64,000 nucleotides of DNA. It comes from Streptomyces liliiviolaceus. Lineage in GTDB: Bacteria > Actinomycetota > Actinomycetes > Streptomycetales > Streptomycetaceae. Under the pieces are notes generated by a model, which made no database searches, was not told the origin of the DNA, and was given only the letters and a program-made list of their open reading frames with translations. The position numbers and the translations under genes are program-made. Of this stretch, positions 44,483-53,367 are shown piece after piece. The stretch lies in contig NZ_JAGPYQ010000001.1 in NCBI RefSeq assembly GCF_018070025.1, positions 2,480,001 to 2,544,000 on the forward strand. Direction: 5' to 3'. Positions within the stretch are counted from its first letter, which is position 1; each line of letters starts with the position of its first letter.

Positions 44483-45712
44483 ATGGGCAGCAGCATCGGG
44501 GCCAACATTCGGCACCTACGCGAACAGCGGGGGTGGAGTCAGGCACGGCTGGCGCGTGAGGTTTGTCAGGCAGCGCGGGTATGCGGCGAACCAGTCGGAC
44601 GGCAAGAGGTCAGCCGGTGGGAGACCGGCAAGCGCACGCCTCGCGAATGGTTGCCGTTCCTCGCCACCGCGCTGGGCGTGAACGTGGACGCTCTCGGTGC
44701 CCTTCAGAAACCGACTGAGCCTGCCGTACCGACTCTCGCTGAATTCCTGCCCGAAGGGGACCCGCTGAGTCCGTTGGAATACGGTACGGGGCGACGCATC
44801 GGAATGGGCACCGTCAACGAGTTGCAACAGCGGGTGCACGGGCTCAGGCTTGCTGATGATGTGCTCGCGGGGGGAGACCTGATCCGGCCCGCACTCAGAG
44901 ACTTGAGACGTACGGTGAAGCTGTACCGGGAAAGCTCACACACCGGTGAGGTAGGGCAGCAACTTCTCCGTCAAATCGGTGAGTTGGCACAGATCGCGGG
45001 GTGGATCGCCAGCGATGCCGGGCAGCACGAGGAGGCAGAGCGGATCTACCGGCTGGGGATCAGTGCTGCGCACCAAGCCGAAGACCACACACTTTCGGGG
45101 AATCTCGCCGGATCACTCGCCTACCAGATGAGCAACACAGGGCGAGAGACCGAAGGGCTGGCGCTGGCCCGTGCTGCCCTAAACGACGCTGGCGCCGAAG
45201 CACCCCCGAAAGCTCGTGCACTGTACCTGGACCGTGTGGCATGGGCTCACACGAAGTCCGGGGGCGCAGCCGACGAACAACAAGCCATGCGCGCATTGGG
45301 AGAGGCCGAACAGGCGCTCAGCGAGGACGACGAGGGAATCGAGTCACCCGTCTACCTGTATTGGGTGGACGCCGGTGAACTCAAGGTGATGGAATCACGC
45401 GTTTACACAGAGCTTCACCGGCCCTTACGTGCTGTGCCGCTGCTCCGGAAAGTCCTTGGCGGCTACGACGCGACACACGCCCGGGAGATGGCTCTGTACT
45501 TGTCCTGGCTCGCCGTCGCCCTGGCTGACGCCAACGAACCGGAAGAGGCAGCAGCCGTAGCCGAGCGTGTCATCTCCCTTGGTTCCGACACATCGTCAAA
45601 GAGAGTGATGGAACGGCTGCGCGTCATTCTCGGTCGGTTGCGGGATTTCGCGGACGTGCCGGCAGTCGCTGCCCTGTTGGCCGAGCACCAGCGGTCTACA
45701 AATCCCGTATGA
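44483..45712 (+). CDS. XRE-family regulator with TPR-like C-terminal domain
   Basis: A 409-residue protein starting at ATG 44483. The N-terminal Cro/CI HTH is at about residues 5-65 (IGANIRHLREQRGWSQARLAREV...GRQEVSRWETGKRTPREWLPFLATALGV). The remainder is helical with tetratricopeptide-like repeats (AGWIASDAGQHEEAERIYRLGISAAH; LAGSLAYQMSNTGRETEGLALARAAL; YLSWLAVALADANEPEEAAAVAERV). In Streptomyces this layout is common in regulators that sense small ligands or peptides. It overlaps the convergent DUF397 gene by 17 bases. It probably controls the neighbouring radical SAM locus (inference). Confidence 0.88.
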   Translation: MGSSIGANIRHLREQRGWSQARLAREVCQAARVCGEPVGRQEVSRWETGKRTPREWLPFLATALGVNVDALGALQKPTEPAVPTLAEFLPEGDPLSPLEYGTGRRIGMGTVNELQQRVHGLRLADDVLAGGDLIRPALRDLRRTVKLYRESSHTGEVGQQLLRQIGELAQIAGWIASDAGQHEEAERIYRLGISAAHQAEDHTLSGNLAGSLAYQMSNTGRETEGLALARAALNDAGAEAPPKARALYLDRVAWAHTKSGGAADEQQAMRALGEAEQALSEDDEGIESPVYLYWVDAGELKVMESRVYTELHRPLRAVPLLRKVLGGYDATHAREMALYLSWLAVALADANEPEEAAAVAERVISLGSDTSSKRVMERLRVILGRLRDFADVPAVAALLAEHQRSTNPV

Positions 45713-45890
45713 AGGCACGCCAAGCGTGAACACGCACGGAGAGTATGGGTCCTTCGGCCTTCTTGGAGTCGCGCACGAGGGCTGTGTCGACGGCGTGGGC
45801 GCACTCGACACACTCACCGCCCGCGCCGTTGCTGTAGGAGGACTTGAACCACGACGAGGGAGCGTCGGTGGCAGGCCGTGCAATCTTCAT
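45696..45890 (-). CDS. DUF397 family protein
   Basis: A 64-residue protein with the DUF397 signature: SSWFKSSYSNGAGGECVECAH near the start, VRDSKKAEGPILSV, then WRAFI at the end. DUF397 proteins almost always pair with a DUF5753-type HTH regulator, as here: the start codon overlaps the stop of the HTH gene by four bases (ATGA). In S. coelicolor such pairs (WhiJ/AbaA-like systems) influence development and antibiotic production. Confidence 0.92.
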   Translation of the reverse strand: MKIARPATDAPSSWFKSSYSNGAGGECVECAHAVDTALVRDSKKAEGPILSVRVHAWRAFIRDL

Positions 45891-46735
45891 CCTGCGTAAT
45901 CCTTAAGGACGGACTCGATCAGCTGGGTAGAGCGCTGAGGACTCAAGGCGGCGGCCCGCAATCCATCGAACGCCCTGACGTACTCACGCACATGATGCTC
46001 CCCTTCGAGGTAGACGGCATCGGTGATGCCGTCCCGGTACACGATGTCCGGATCCTCCTGGTCGGGGAAGCCGAGCATGGTGAACGATCCGGTGGCCGGG
46101 TAGGTGCCGGAATCGAACGGTAGGACTTGCAGAGTGACACTCGGCAACGCGGCTGCCGTCAGTACGCGTTCGAGCTGTTCTTTCATCAATGCCCGTTCGC
46201 CGATGACATTCCTGAGGGATGCCTCGTTCACCACGAACCAGGCGTCCGGGGCTCCGGGGCGCGTCAGCAGGGTTTGGCGCTCCATGCGTACGCGCACGGC
46301 CCGTTCGATGTCCTGGGCCGGCAGATGGGCCCCCGTCGTGTGTAGTTCGCCCGCGTATGCCGGAGTCTGCATGAGCCCGGGGAGCAGCTCGCACTGGTAC
46401 TGGCGGAACGTGGAGGCCTCCTGCTCCAGGCCGATGTAGATGGAGAACCACTGGGGCACTCCTGTGCCGTGCTCCTGCCACCAGCCGCGTGTCTTGGCCT
46501 GCCGCGCAAGGGACTTCAGGAACTCCCGCAACTCGTCATCGGTCTCGTAGTAGCGGCACAGCGCATCGATGTCGGACGGCTGGACCCTGCCGCTCCCCGT
46601 CTCCATCCGATTGACCTTGGAGCCGCTCCAGTCCAAGGCCGCGCCCACTTGCGCACAGGTGAGGGCATTGGCCTCGCGCAACTTCTTCAGCTCGATCGAG
46701 AGGCGACGACGACGTGCCGTCGGTGAACCCGCCAT
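45887..46735 (-). CDS. XRE-family regulator with DUF5753 domain
   Basis: A 282-residue protein starting at ATG 46735; the longer open frame upstream lacks family similarity. The N-terminal HTH (LSIELKKLREANALTCAQVGAALDWSGSKVNRMETG) is followed by a helical linker and the DUF5753 domain (FRQYQCELLPGLMQTPAYA, RQTLLTRPGAPDAWFVVNEASLRNVIG, VTLQVLPFDSGTYPATGSFTMLGFPD). It partners with the DUF397 protein translated just after it and is divergent from an RsbW-like ATPase gene, the usual three-gene Streptomyces regulatory set. Confidence 0.92.
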   Translation of the reverse strand: MAGSPTARRRRLSIELKKLREANALTCAQVGAALDWSGSKVNRMETGSGRVQPSDIDALCRYYETDDELREFLKSLARQAKTRGWWQEHGTGVPQWFSIYIGLEQEASTFRQYQCELLPGLMQTPAYAGELHTTGAHLPAQDIERAVRVRMERQTLLTRPGAPDAWFVVNEASLRNVIGERALMKEQLERVLTAAALPSVTLQVLPFDSGTYPATGSFTMLGFPDQEDPDIVYRDGITDAVYLEGEHHVREYVRAFDGLRAAALSPQRSTQLIESVLKDYAG

Positions 46736-46942
46736 TCCCAGGACCCTTCGCAGTAACCGGCGTTCAGTCTCGTGCCAAGAGGCTTGCTTGCCAATCACTC
46801 GGAAGTGGGAATCCCGCCGTGCACATTGCATTTCGGGATACGCAGGCGTCATTCTGACGATCGACGCCACTCACTGTGCGTGTTTGATCGACTCCATAAG
46901 GCAGTGAAGTGACGGTGCCGACGGAGTCTGAGAGGGGAGCCT

Positions 46943-47431
46943 GTGATCGAGGACTCGTGCACGTCCCAGAAGTTGTGGGACTTGGCTTTCATGGCAGAGC
47001 CGGAGGAGGTGGCCGCCCTGCGCCGTTTCACGGGGTTGCACCTGGAAGCATGGGGACTGGGGCAACTGATCGACGAGGCTCAACTGTGTGTGAGCGAGCT
47101 CGTGGCGAACGTCATCACACACGTCGGGCCCGGCACACCGGCCAGACTCGTGATCTCGGTGAGCGGCACGCATGTGCGCATCGAGGTCCACGACCCCGAC
47201 ACCCGCGCCCTCCCTATTCTGCTCGACGCGACGTCGGACGCCGAGAATGGCCGGGGGATGGCTCTGGTCGGGGCGATCACCGCTCGCTGGGGCGTCCAAC
47301 TTCTTGCCGATCGGAAGGTGACGTGGTGCGAACTGGAGGCGGGCCTCCCTACAGCTCATGGGAATCAGGGAGGTGCCCAAGCGTCGAAGCAGCATGCCCC
47401 GTGGAGCTGCTACCCCTGCAAGAAAGCCTGA
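46943..47431 (+). CDS. RsbW-like ATP-binding (anti-sigma/histidine-kinase fold) protein
   Basis: A 162-residue GHKL-fold protein starting at GTG 46943 (GGGGAG site). The N box is LCVSELVANVITHV, the G1-like motif is DAENGRGMALVGAIT, and RIEVHDPDTRALP lies between. These small ATPases resemble anti-sigma kinases and often sit beside HTH/DUF397 pairs. It has a Cys-containing C-terminal tail (WSCYPCKKA). Its 3' end overlaps the convergent restriction gene by 22 bases. Its partner is unknown; no sigma factor or anti-anti-sigma gene is adjacent. Confidence 0.85.
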   Translation: MIEDSCTSQKLWDLAFMAEPEEVAALRRFTGLHLEAWGLGQLIDEAQLCVSELVANVITHVGPGTPARLVISVSGTHVRIEVHDPDTRALPILLDATSDAENGRGMALVGAITARWGVQLLADRKVTWCELEAGLPTAHGNQGGAQASKQHAPWSCYPCKKA

Positions 47432-48819
47432 TGGCGGTTACGAGCAACCACCAGCAACTTCTTCTGCAGCGCGACGCGCTCTTTTCCTCGTGTTTTGAGG
47501 GCGTGGCAGTTCGGACACAAGGCGATCATGACTTCGGGGATGTCTTGCCCCGTGCGGGCCAAGCCGTTGACGTGATCGACCTCCAGGAGGGGCGCGTCAG
47601 CGTCCGTACGCTCAAGCGGATGCCCCATGCAGGAGGGGTTTTCACAGCGGTTTTCACTGCGGAGGATCACGGCTTCACGAGCAGCAGGTGAGCGCAGGTA
47701 ACGTTCCACCCGACTTAGCTTCGAGCTGCGCGTTCGGTTAGCTGCCGTCCGGCGAGCAGCTGCCGTCAGCTTCTTGTACTTCTGCCGAGCGTTGGTTCGC
47801 AGCGACTCCGCGGGCAGGTCCACTTCCATGGGGATCACGTCGACAGAGTCGTCGTGGAGCTGACCGTCATCCTGGTTCAGAGCTTCGGCGACCTCGTCAA
47901 GCCAGGTGTCGGGCGCCGGTGACGGAACTGGTGCCAGTATCCAAACGAACTCGCGTCGGGGTTGTTTGTCTTGGCCGTGGCCCCAGCGGCGACGGCGTTG
48001 AACGATGACGGCCCAAGTCTCGAACGTCCAGTGGCCGCCGTGCGGTTTGTGCCAATACCGCAAGGCCTTCCGTTGTTCCTGGTGCCGCGCCATGGTGCGG
48101 TTGCCCCCGGAGAGCGTTTGGTCGCCAGACAGGCCATCGCCTGTGTAAGCGATCCAGTCCATCCCAGGGATGCGCTTATCGTCGTACGGGCCCTTGTCGT
48201 CCGAGTAGACGCTGAGGAGGCCGTCCGCGAGCGGCGTGATCCCTCCTACACGATTTCCGCCGTAGACGTCGGCTATGGCGCCGCGATGCCGATACGGCTC
48301 CCCGGGAAGAGGTTGCAGGTGGGCGGTGATCTCGCCTGCCATCAACTCCTGCAGTTCTAGAGCCTCTAGTAGCCGCGGGGGCGTGGGGTTGAAGAACCGT
48401 ACGAGCAGGGTGCCGACAGCTCGTGCCGCTAGTTCAAAGTCTCCACTCAGCCGGTCGTAGTCCTCCTCCGGCAGCCCAGCAAGCGGGTCGGTTTCGTCCA
48501 GCGCGGACAATGTGGGGCGTCGCCCTTGGCTCGTGAGGGAGAGGTCGGCGGGATCCGTCACTTCCCACAACTTGTCCCGCTGCAAAGCCCAGAAGGGATA
48601 CAACGCAGCCTGCTGGCCGTCAGCCGAACCGGCGAACTCGCTGAGCAGCGGCCCCACGGCATCCTTGACCACCGACCAAGGTTGCGCACGCGGACGGCCG
48701 TGTGCGGCTTGGGCGATGGCCCACAGGAGCAGCAACGGACGATGCAGCGGTTGACCTGTAGTTCGCTGAGCAGGACGTAGCTTGCCTATCCGCTCGATCA
48801 AGTCTCGTGCGTCGGCCAC
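47410..48819 (-). CDS. ScoMcrA-like HNH endonuclease (probable type IV restriction enzyme)
   Basis: About 469 residues. GTG 48819 with GGAG upstream is preferred; the frame is open to 48885. Three parts are seen. The N-terminal LRPAQRTTGQPLHRPLLLLWAI...ALYPFWALQRDKLWEV region resembles the sulfur-binding domain of ScoMcrA. The middle VYSDDKGPYDDKRIPGMDWIAYTGDG...LSGGNRTMARHQ resembles an SRA/YDG-type modified-base reader. The C-terminal HNH nuclease has CENPSC, LLEVDHVNG and CPNCHALKTRG. ScoMcrA cuts DNA carrying 5-methylcytosine or phosphorothioate. The domain calls are by eye. It lies 126 bases downstream of a second restriction-like gene on the same strand. Confidence 0.8.
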   Translation of the reverse strand: MADARDLIERIGKLRPAQRTTGQPLHRPLLLLWAIAQAAHGRPRAQPWSVVKDAVGPLLSEFAGSADGQQAALYPFWALQRDKLWEVTDPADLSLTSQGRRPTLSALDETDPLAGLPEEDYDRLSGDFELAARAVGTLLVRFFNPTPPRLLEALELQELMAGEITAHLQPLPGEPYRHRGAIADVYGGNRVGGITPLADGLLSVYSDDKGPYDDKRIPGMDWIAYTGDGLSGDQTLSGGNRTMARHQEQRKALRYWHKPHGGHWTFETWAVIVQRRRRWGHGQDKQPRREFVWILAPVPSPAPDTWLDEVAEALNQDDGQLHDDSVDVIPMEVDLPAESLRTNARQKYKKLTAAARRTAANRTRSSKLSRVERYLRSPAAREAVILRSENRCENPSCMGHPLERTDADAPLLEVDHVNGLARTGQDIPEVMIALCPNCHALKTRGKERVALQKKLLVVARNRHQAFLQG

Positions 48820-48945
48820 TTCAGCACTCCAGCCCTCTAGCGTCACTAGTAGGACTATCTGACCAGACGGCACTGACATCGCCACTGAAGCCTGGCTCAG
48901 CTGCGGTGCCTGTTGCTTCGCTGAGACGCGTCTCCTGGCGGTCTC

Positions 48946-51900
48946 TTAACCCGCCGCGATCGCTGAGTACGTCCACACATCGGCCGGAAGCTCATGCTTC
49001 AGGCGCCAAGTGATCGCCATCGGCTTGCTGCCGGTGTGCTCCACGTATGTTGCCGGGCCCAGGAGCATCCAGGGCTGGGACTTGCCGATGTCGTTGTTCT
49101 TGTAGCGGCGCATGAACAGGAGGATGTGGCTGCCCTGCTGTGCGTGTCGCTGGTAGCGCAGGCCGGTCGGGGAGTTCTCCGCCGTTGCGTTCTGCGATTC
49201 CCAGTGGAAGAGAGCGGGACTCAGCGCGTAGTCCTTGTAGCGGATGGTGGGGGAGAAGTCCTTTTCGTTCTTCTCCAGTGTGATCAACAGGGCGTCAGTC
49301 TGGATCTCATTGACGTACTGCACGCCCTGGGCGAAGGACCTCGGCATCTGGCCGCCGAAGCGGGCAACGCCGAGGGCGGCCAGGATCTCAGAACGGTTGT
49401 AGGCGCTGTGAACCTTCAAGGGGACATCATGGTGAGGGCCTGCGAGCGGGATCGGGAAGTGATCGGAGCGATCGATGACGTAGGACAGTACTTGTCGGAG
49501 TTCATCGCGGAACATATTTTGCGTGCGTAGCGATTCCAGGCCCTCTTGGAAGCTGGTGAAGCCCCCGGCGTTGTCCCACAGGTTGAAGAAGAGCATGCGG
49601 GCGTACATCTGGTCGAGGGGAGCTAGATCTGCGTACGTGGGTGCGTCATCCGAGAGCAGCCGAAGGTAAGCGCCGGCACGCTCGGGGTCGTCGACGTGTA
49701 GGAACGCGTGGACGCGCTTGAGAAGTGCCGCTTCCCTCGTGGGCGCCGGATCTTCGACGAGATCGGCCTTGCGCAGAACTGCCGTCCAGGAGTTGTCGCT
49801 CTTGTAGAGCTCCTTGATCTCTCGGCGGCTTTCGCGGAGATAGTCCGCGAGCCGCGGTGTGCTGTACGACTTGGCCTCGTTCGCCAACGTCTTGATCGTG
49901 GCGCCCAGCTGTGTGCGGATGTTGTCGAGGACGAGGTCCTTGGATTTCCCTTCCAGGATGATCTGGCACCCGGAGGGGAGCTGTGGGAAGTCTCGCTCGA
50001 TGTGGTCTACGAGCCGGTTCCGTGTGAGGTTCGTCAGGGCTCGGAACTGTTCCTCGAAACGGAACTCCGCCCGATGCTGGCCGATGAAGTCCAGGACGGT
50101 GAGTACCGGCTTCGTCTGCGTGCGGCGTAGGCCGCGGCCTAGCTGCTGAAGGAAGATCGTGGCGCTGTTGGTGGGACGCAGGAGCAGAAGAGTATCGACG
50201 TCCGGAATGTCCAACCCTTCGTTGAACAAGTCGACGGAGAAGATCACCTGAAGTTTGCCGTCGCGTAGGTCGGCCAGAGCATCTGCACGCACTGCGGTGG
50301 GCGAGTCACTGTCGAGCGCCACGGCTTGGAACCCCGACGTGCGGAAACAGTCGGCCATGAAGTGAGCGTGAGCCTTGGACACACAGAAACCCAAGGCCCG
50401 CATGACTCCTGGGTTCGGAATCTTGTCCTGGATTTGCTTGATCACGATGCGGGCGCGGGCGTGGTGGCCCGTGTAGAGGTTGCTGAGTTCTTGTTCCGCG
50501 TACGTACCCTTCTGCCACCCGAGACGAGTCAGGTCTGTGCCATCCGGGATGCCGAAGTAGTGGAAGGGGCACAGCAAGTCATTCTCAAGGGCTTCCCACA
50601 GCCGCATCTCTGCTGCAATGCGGCCTTCGAAGAACTCATCTTGGACGTTTCGTCCGTCCATCCGCTCGGGTGTGGCAGTGAGACCGAGCAGTTCCTTCGG
50701 CTTGAAGTGGTCGAGGACTCGTCGGTACGTCGCAGCCGTGGCGTGGTGGAACTCGTCGATGACGATGACATCGAAGTGGTCGGACGCGAGTCGCTCCAGC
50801 CGCTCGACCTTTAGCGATTGGACGCTGGCGAAGATGTGGTCCCAGTCCCTCGGGTCCTCGCCGCCATGGAGCAATTCTCCAAAAGAGGCGTCGTCTAGTA
50901 CCTCGCGGTACGTGCGCAGCGACTGCCGCAGGATCTCCTTGCGATGAGCGACGAACAGAAGCCTCGGTTTCCCATTGCCGAACTTCTCGTGCAGGGACCG
51001 GTAGTCCAGAGCCGCCATCACTGTTTTGCCCGTGCCGGTGGCTGCGACGAGGAGGTTGTGGTGCCGGTCGCGAAGCTCACGCTCAATGGTGAGGCGCTCC
51101 AACATGTCCTGCTGATGTGGGAAGGCGTGTACCTGGAGTCCGGAAAGGTTGATCTGCAGATCGGTGGCGGAACCTGTGCCGCTTGCTTGAGCTAGAGCTC
51201 GATCGAGTCGCTCACCGTCACCGTCAGGGTCGTAGGACTCGAAGGCGATGTCGTTCCAGTACGCGTCGAAGGTTGCCTCGAATTTGTCCAGGACCGCGGG
51301 GGTTGCCACCGACGACAGACGTACGTTCCACTCCAAGCCGTCGAGCAACGCAGCCTTAGACAGGTTCGAGCTGCCGACATACGCGGTGTCGAAACCGCTG
51401 TTGCGTCGGAACAGCCATGCCTTTGCATGCAGTCGCGTAGACCGGATCTCGTAGTTGACCTTTACCTCGGCACCGAAGTCACGGACCAGGCGGTCCAGTG
51501 CGAGTCGATCGGTGGCACCGATGTAAGTCGTCGTGATGACGCGAATCCGTACGTTCCGCTCCTTAGCGGCCCGGAGCGAATCTTCCAGTACGCGGATGCC
51601 GTACCACTTCACGAAGGCACACAGGAGGTCAACGCTGTCCGCGGTAGCCAACTCGGCTCGTAGTTCCGCGCCCAGACTTGGGTCATCCGAGGCGTTGGTG
51701 ATAAGTGCCGTCTCTGACAGAGGCGTGAGGGGGCGGAGTGCGTAAACGCCCGGCGCCTCTTGCTCCGCGAGGGACAGCAGCTGCCGTGGGCCGTCCATGA
51801 TGGCGCCGACAGCCTCGTCCGGCTCCGGCGCACTCTCATCGAGCGACGACAGGATCTGGTTAGCGGCGGCGACTCGCTTGTCGTGCGGTAGGCGGCTCAG

Positions 51901-52086
51901 CCTCCGCCCCACAGCTTCGGCGATGTAGCGAGCGAGTACATGCGGAGCCGATTGCGCACTGACTTCCTCGTGGATCGCCTTCCAGCCCGATGCTTCGAGC
52001 TGCTCTATCTGACCGTGAAGACTTTCAGTGATGAGCTGCTCATAGACACCCGCGTCCGGCTGCGCCAGATCCCCCGGCTCCGCCAC
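48946..52086 (-). CDS. SauUSI-like PLD nuclease-helicase with DUF3427-type C-terminus
   Basis: About 1046 residues. GTG 52086 (GAGGGAG seven bases upstream) is preferred over GTG 52107. The N-terminal phospholipase-D-type nuclease has H220 and K222 (RLHAKAW) plus GSSNLSKAAL. A superfamily 2 helicase follows: Walker A ATGTGKT at 349-355, DEFHH at 444-448, TATPERMDG, and QQLGRGLRR as motif VI. The C-terminal about 500 residues match the DUF3427-type region. This order is that of SauUSI, an ATP-dependent type IV restriction enzyme that cuts 5-methylcytosine DNA. The target here is unknown. It probably defends against modified phage or plasmid DNA. Confidence 0.85.
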   Translation of the reverse strand: MAEPGDLAQPDAGVYEQLITESLHGQIEQLEASGWKAIHEEVSAQSAPHVLARYIAEAVGRRLSRLPHDKRVAAANQILSSLDESAPEPDEAVGAIMDGPRQLLSLAEQEAPGVYALRPLTPLSETALITNASDDPSLGAELRAELATADSVDLLCAFVKWYGIRVLEDSLRAAKERNVRIRVITTTYIGATDRLALDRLVRDFGAEVKVNYEIRSTRLHAKAWLFRRNSGFDTAYVGSSNLSKAALLDGLEWNVRLSSVATPAVLDKFEATFDAYWNDIAFESYDPDGDGERLDRALAQASGTGSATDLQINLSGLQVHAFPHQQDMLERLTIERELRDRHHNLLVAATGTGKTVMAALDYRSLHEKFGNGKPRLLFVAHRKEILRQSLRTYREVLDDASFGELLHGGEDPRDWDHIFASVQSLKVERLERLASDHFDVIVIDEFHHATAATYRRVLDHFKPKELLGLTATPERMDGRNVQDEFFEGRIAAEMRLWEALENDLLCPFHYFGIPDGTDLTRLGWQKGTYAEQELSNLYTGHHARARIVIKQIQDKIPNPGVMRALGFCVSKAHAHFMADCFRTSGFQAVALDSDSPTAVRADALADLRDGKLQVIFSVDLFNEGLDIPDVDTLLLLRPTNSATIFLQQLGRGLRRTQTKPVLTVLDFIGQHRAEFRFEEQFRALTNLTRNRLVDHIERDFPQLPSGCQIILEGKSKDLVLDNIRTQLGATIKTLANEAKSYSTPRLADYLRESRREIKELYKSDNSWTAVLRKADLVEDPAPTREAALLKRVHAFLHVDDPERAGAYLRLLSDDAPTYADLAPLDQMYARMLFFNLWDNAGGFTSFQEGLESLRTQNMFRDELRQVLSYVIDRSDHFPIPLAGPHHDVPLKVHSAYNRSEILAALGVARFGGQMPRSFAQGVQYVNEIQTDALLITLEKNEKDFSPTIRYKDYALSPALFHWESQNATAENSPTGLRYQRHAQQGSHILLFMRRYKNNDIGKSQPWMLLGPATYVEHTGSKPMAITWRLKHELPADVWTYSAIAAG

Positions 52087-52133
52087 CCGATACTCCCTCG
52101 ATTGCACACTGCTACGTAGTGGGGGAAATCAGG

Positions 52134-53150
52134 TCACGCATCGCTGCCGTGGCACTCCCCATACCCCCGCCCCGACCCACACCAACACCCCGCCCCCCGC
52201 TCCGGCGGCCAAGCCACAGCGCGGCCCCGTGCCGCCAGCGTCGTCGCGTACTGCGGTAGCAGCGATGCTTCGCTCGGGGATGCCAGTTCCGAGGCTGCGA
52301 AGGCCTCGTACGACGGGACCGTGCCTGTGACGATGCCCAGGTTCGGGGTGCCCGAGGCGGACAGTTCGCGCAGGGAGGCCTCTATCGTCGACAGGTGGTC
52401 CTCGTGGGACGGGTACTCCGTGGACAGGTCCGGGTACGCCGTCAGGAGTTCGGTCAGTTCGGGGGCCGGCCAGTGGAGGACCGCCACCGGGAACGGGCGC
52501 GACAACGCCTCGCGGAACGTGCCCAGTTCGGCGCGCAGGCGGCTGATCTCCGCCTGCAGTTCCGCCGGGTTGTCCGAGCCCAGCGACCACACCCGCTTCG
52601 GGTCGTGCAGCTCGTCCAGGGTGACCGGGGAGGAGTTGAGCGTGTCCGCGAGGGAGTCCCAGTCGTCGTGGGACAGGCCCAGCATGCGGCGTACGCGATG
52701 GCGGCCGAAGAGGACCGGGTGCGTCGCGTACGGCGGCTCCGGGACGTCGGTCAGGAGGTGGACCGCCGCCTCCGTGAACGTCTCCTGCGCCGCCTCCAGC
52801 TCGTCGTGGGACTCCAGGGACTCGGCGACGATCACCCAGGGGGCCGGGTCGCGCGGTGCCGCGGCGCGGACGCCCTCGATGATCGCCCTGGCCTCCGCCT
52901 CGTGGCCGTACTCCCAGAGGTTGGCCGCCTTCAGGGCCCGTACCAGGAACGGGTTCTCCAGCGGGGTCGTGCTGGAGAGCAGGCTGTCGTAGAGAGAGGT
53001 GGCTCGCGGGCGGTCGTCGGCCAGTTCGAGGTGGGCCGCCGCCTGCACGAGCAGGTGTTCGGCGTCCTCGGGATACAGGCCGGCTGTCCGCTCCAGGCGT
53101 GCTGCTTCGGCGTTGTGGTCGACGTACTCGGCAGACGTGTCGGGGCGCAT
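52134..53150 (-). CDS. SEC-C motif protein with TPR-like repeats
   Basis: A 338-residue acidic helical protein. ATG 53150 is preferred to the longer frame start because the domain begins there. The first half looks TPR-like (AGLYPEDAEHLLVQAAAHLELADDRPRATSLYDSLL; AANLWEYGHEAEARAIIEGVRA). A coiled-coil-like segment (ELQAEISRLRAELGTFREAL) lies in the middle. The C-terminus is a zinc-binding SEC-C motif, CWCGSGRGYGECHG. Function unknown. It lies 47 bases upstream of the SauUSI-like gene on the same strand, so read-through expression is possible, but its base use resembles the core genome. Confidence 0.85.
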   Translation of the reverse strand: MRPDTSAEYVDHNAEAARLERTAGLYPEDAEHLLVQAAAHLELADDRPRATSLYDSLLSSTTPLENPFLVRALKAANLWEYGHEAEARAIIEGVRAAAPRDPAPWVIVAESLESHDELEAAQETFTEAAVHLLTDVPEPPYATHPVLFGRHRVRRMLGLSHDDWDSLADTLNSSPVTLDELHDPKRVWSLGSDNPAELQAEISRLRAELGTFREALSRPFPVAVLHWPAPELTELLTAYPDLSTEYPSHEDHLSTIEASLRELSASGTPNLGIVTGTVPSYEAFAASELASPSEASLLPQYATTLAARGRAVAWPPERGAGCWCGSGRGYGECHGSDA

Positions 53151-53367
53151 GAGTGACACCGTACTGCCGACCGCCGACAGAGGTGAGGTATGTGCAGGCC
53201 AGGGGTCGGATCGGCGCGCAGTGTTCAGCTGGTTGTCCAGCTGCCTGTCCAGCTGCCGGTTCAGCTTGCTGTGCGGCCGGGCGTTCATGGGGATGGTGAG
53301 TTGAGGGCCCAGCCCTTATCGTGCGGGCCCGGTCCCTGAGCCCCGGTCCCTGGCAGGAGGCGCGCGC

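Noticed and set aside
42500..52130. Integrated plasmid or prophage
   Set aside because: No integrase, replication, transfer, capsid or lysis genes, and no flanking tRNA or attachment duplication seen.
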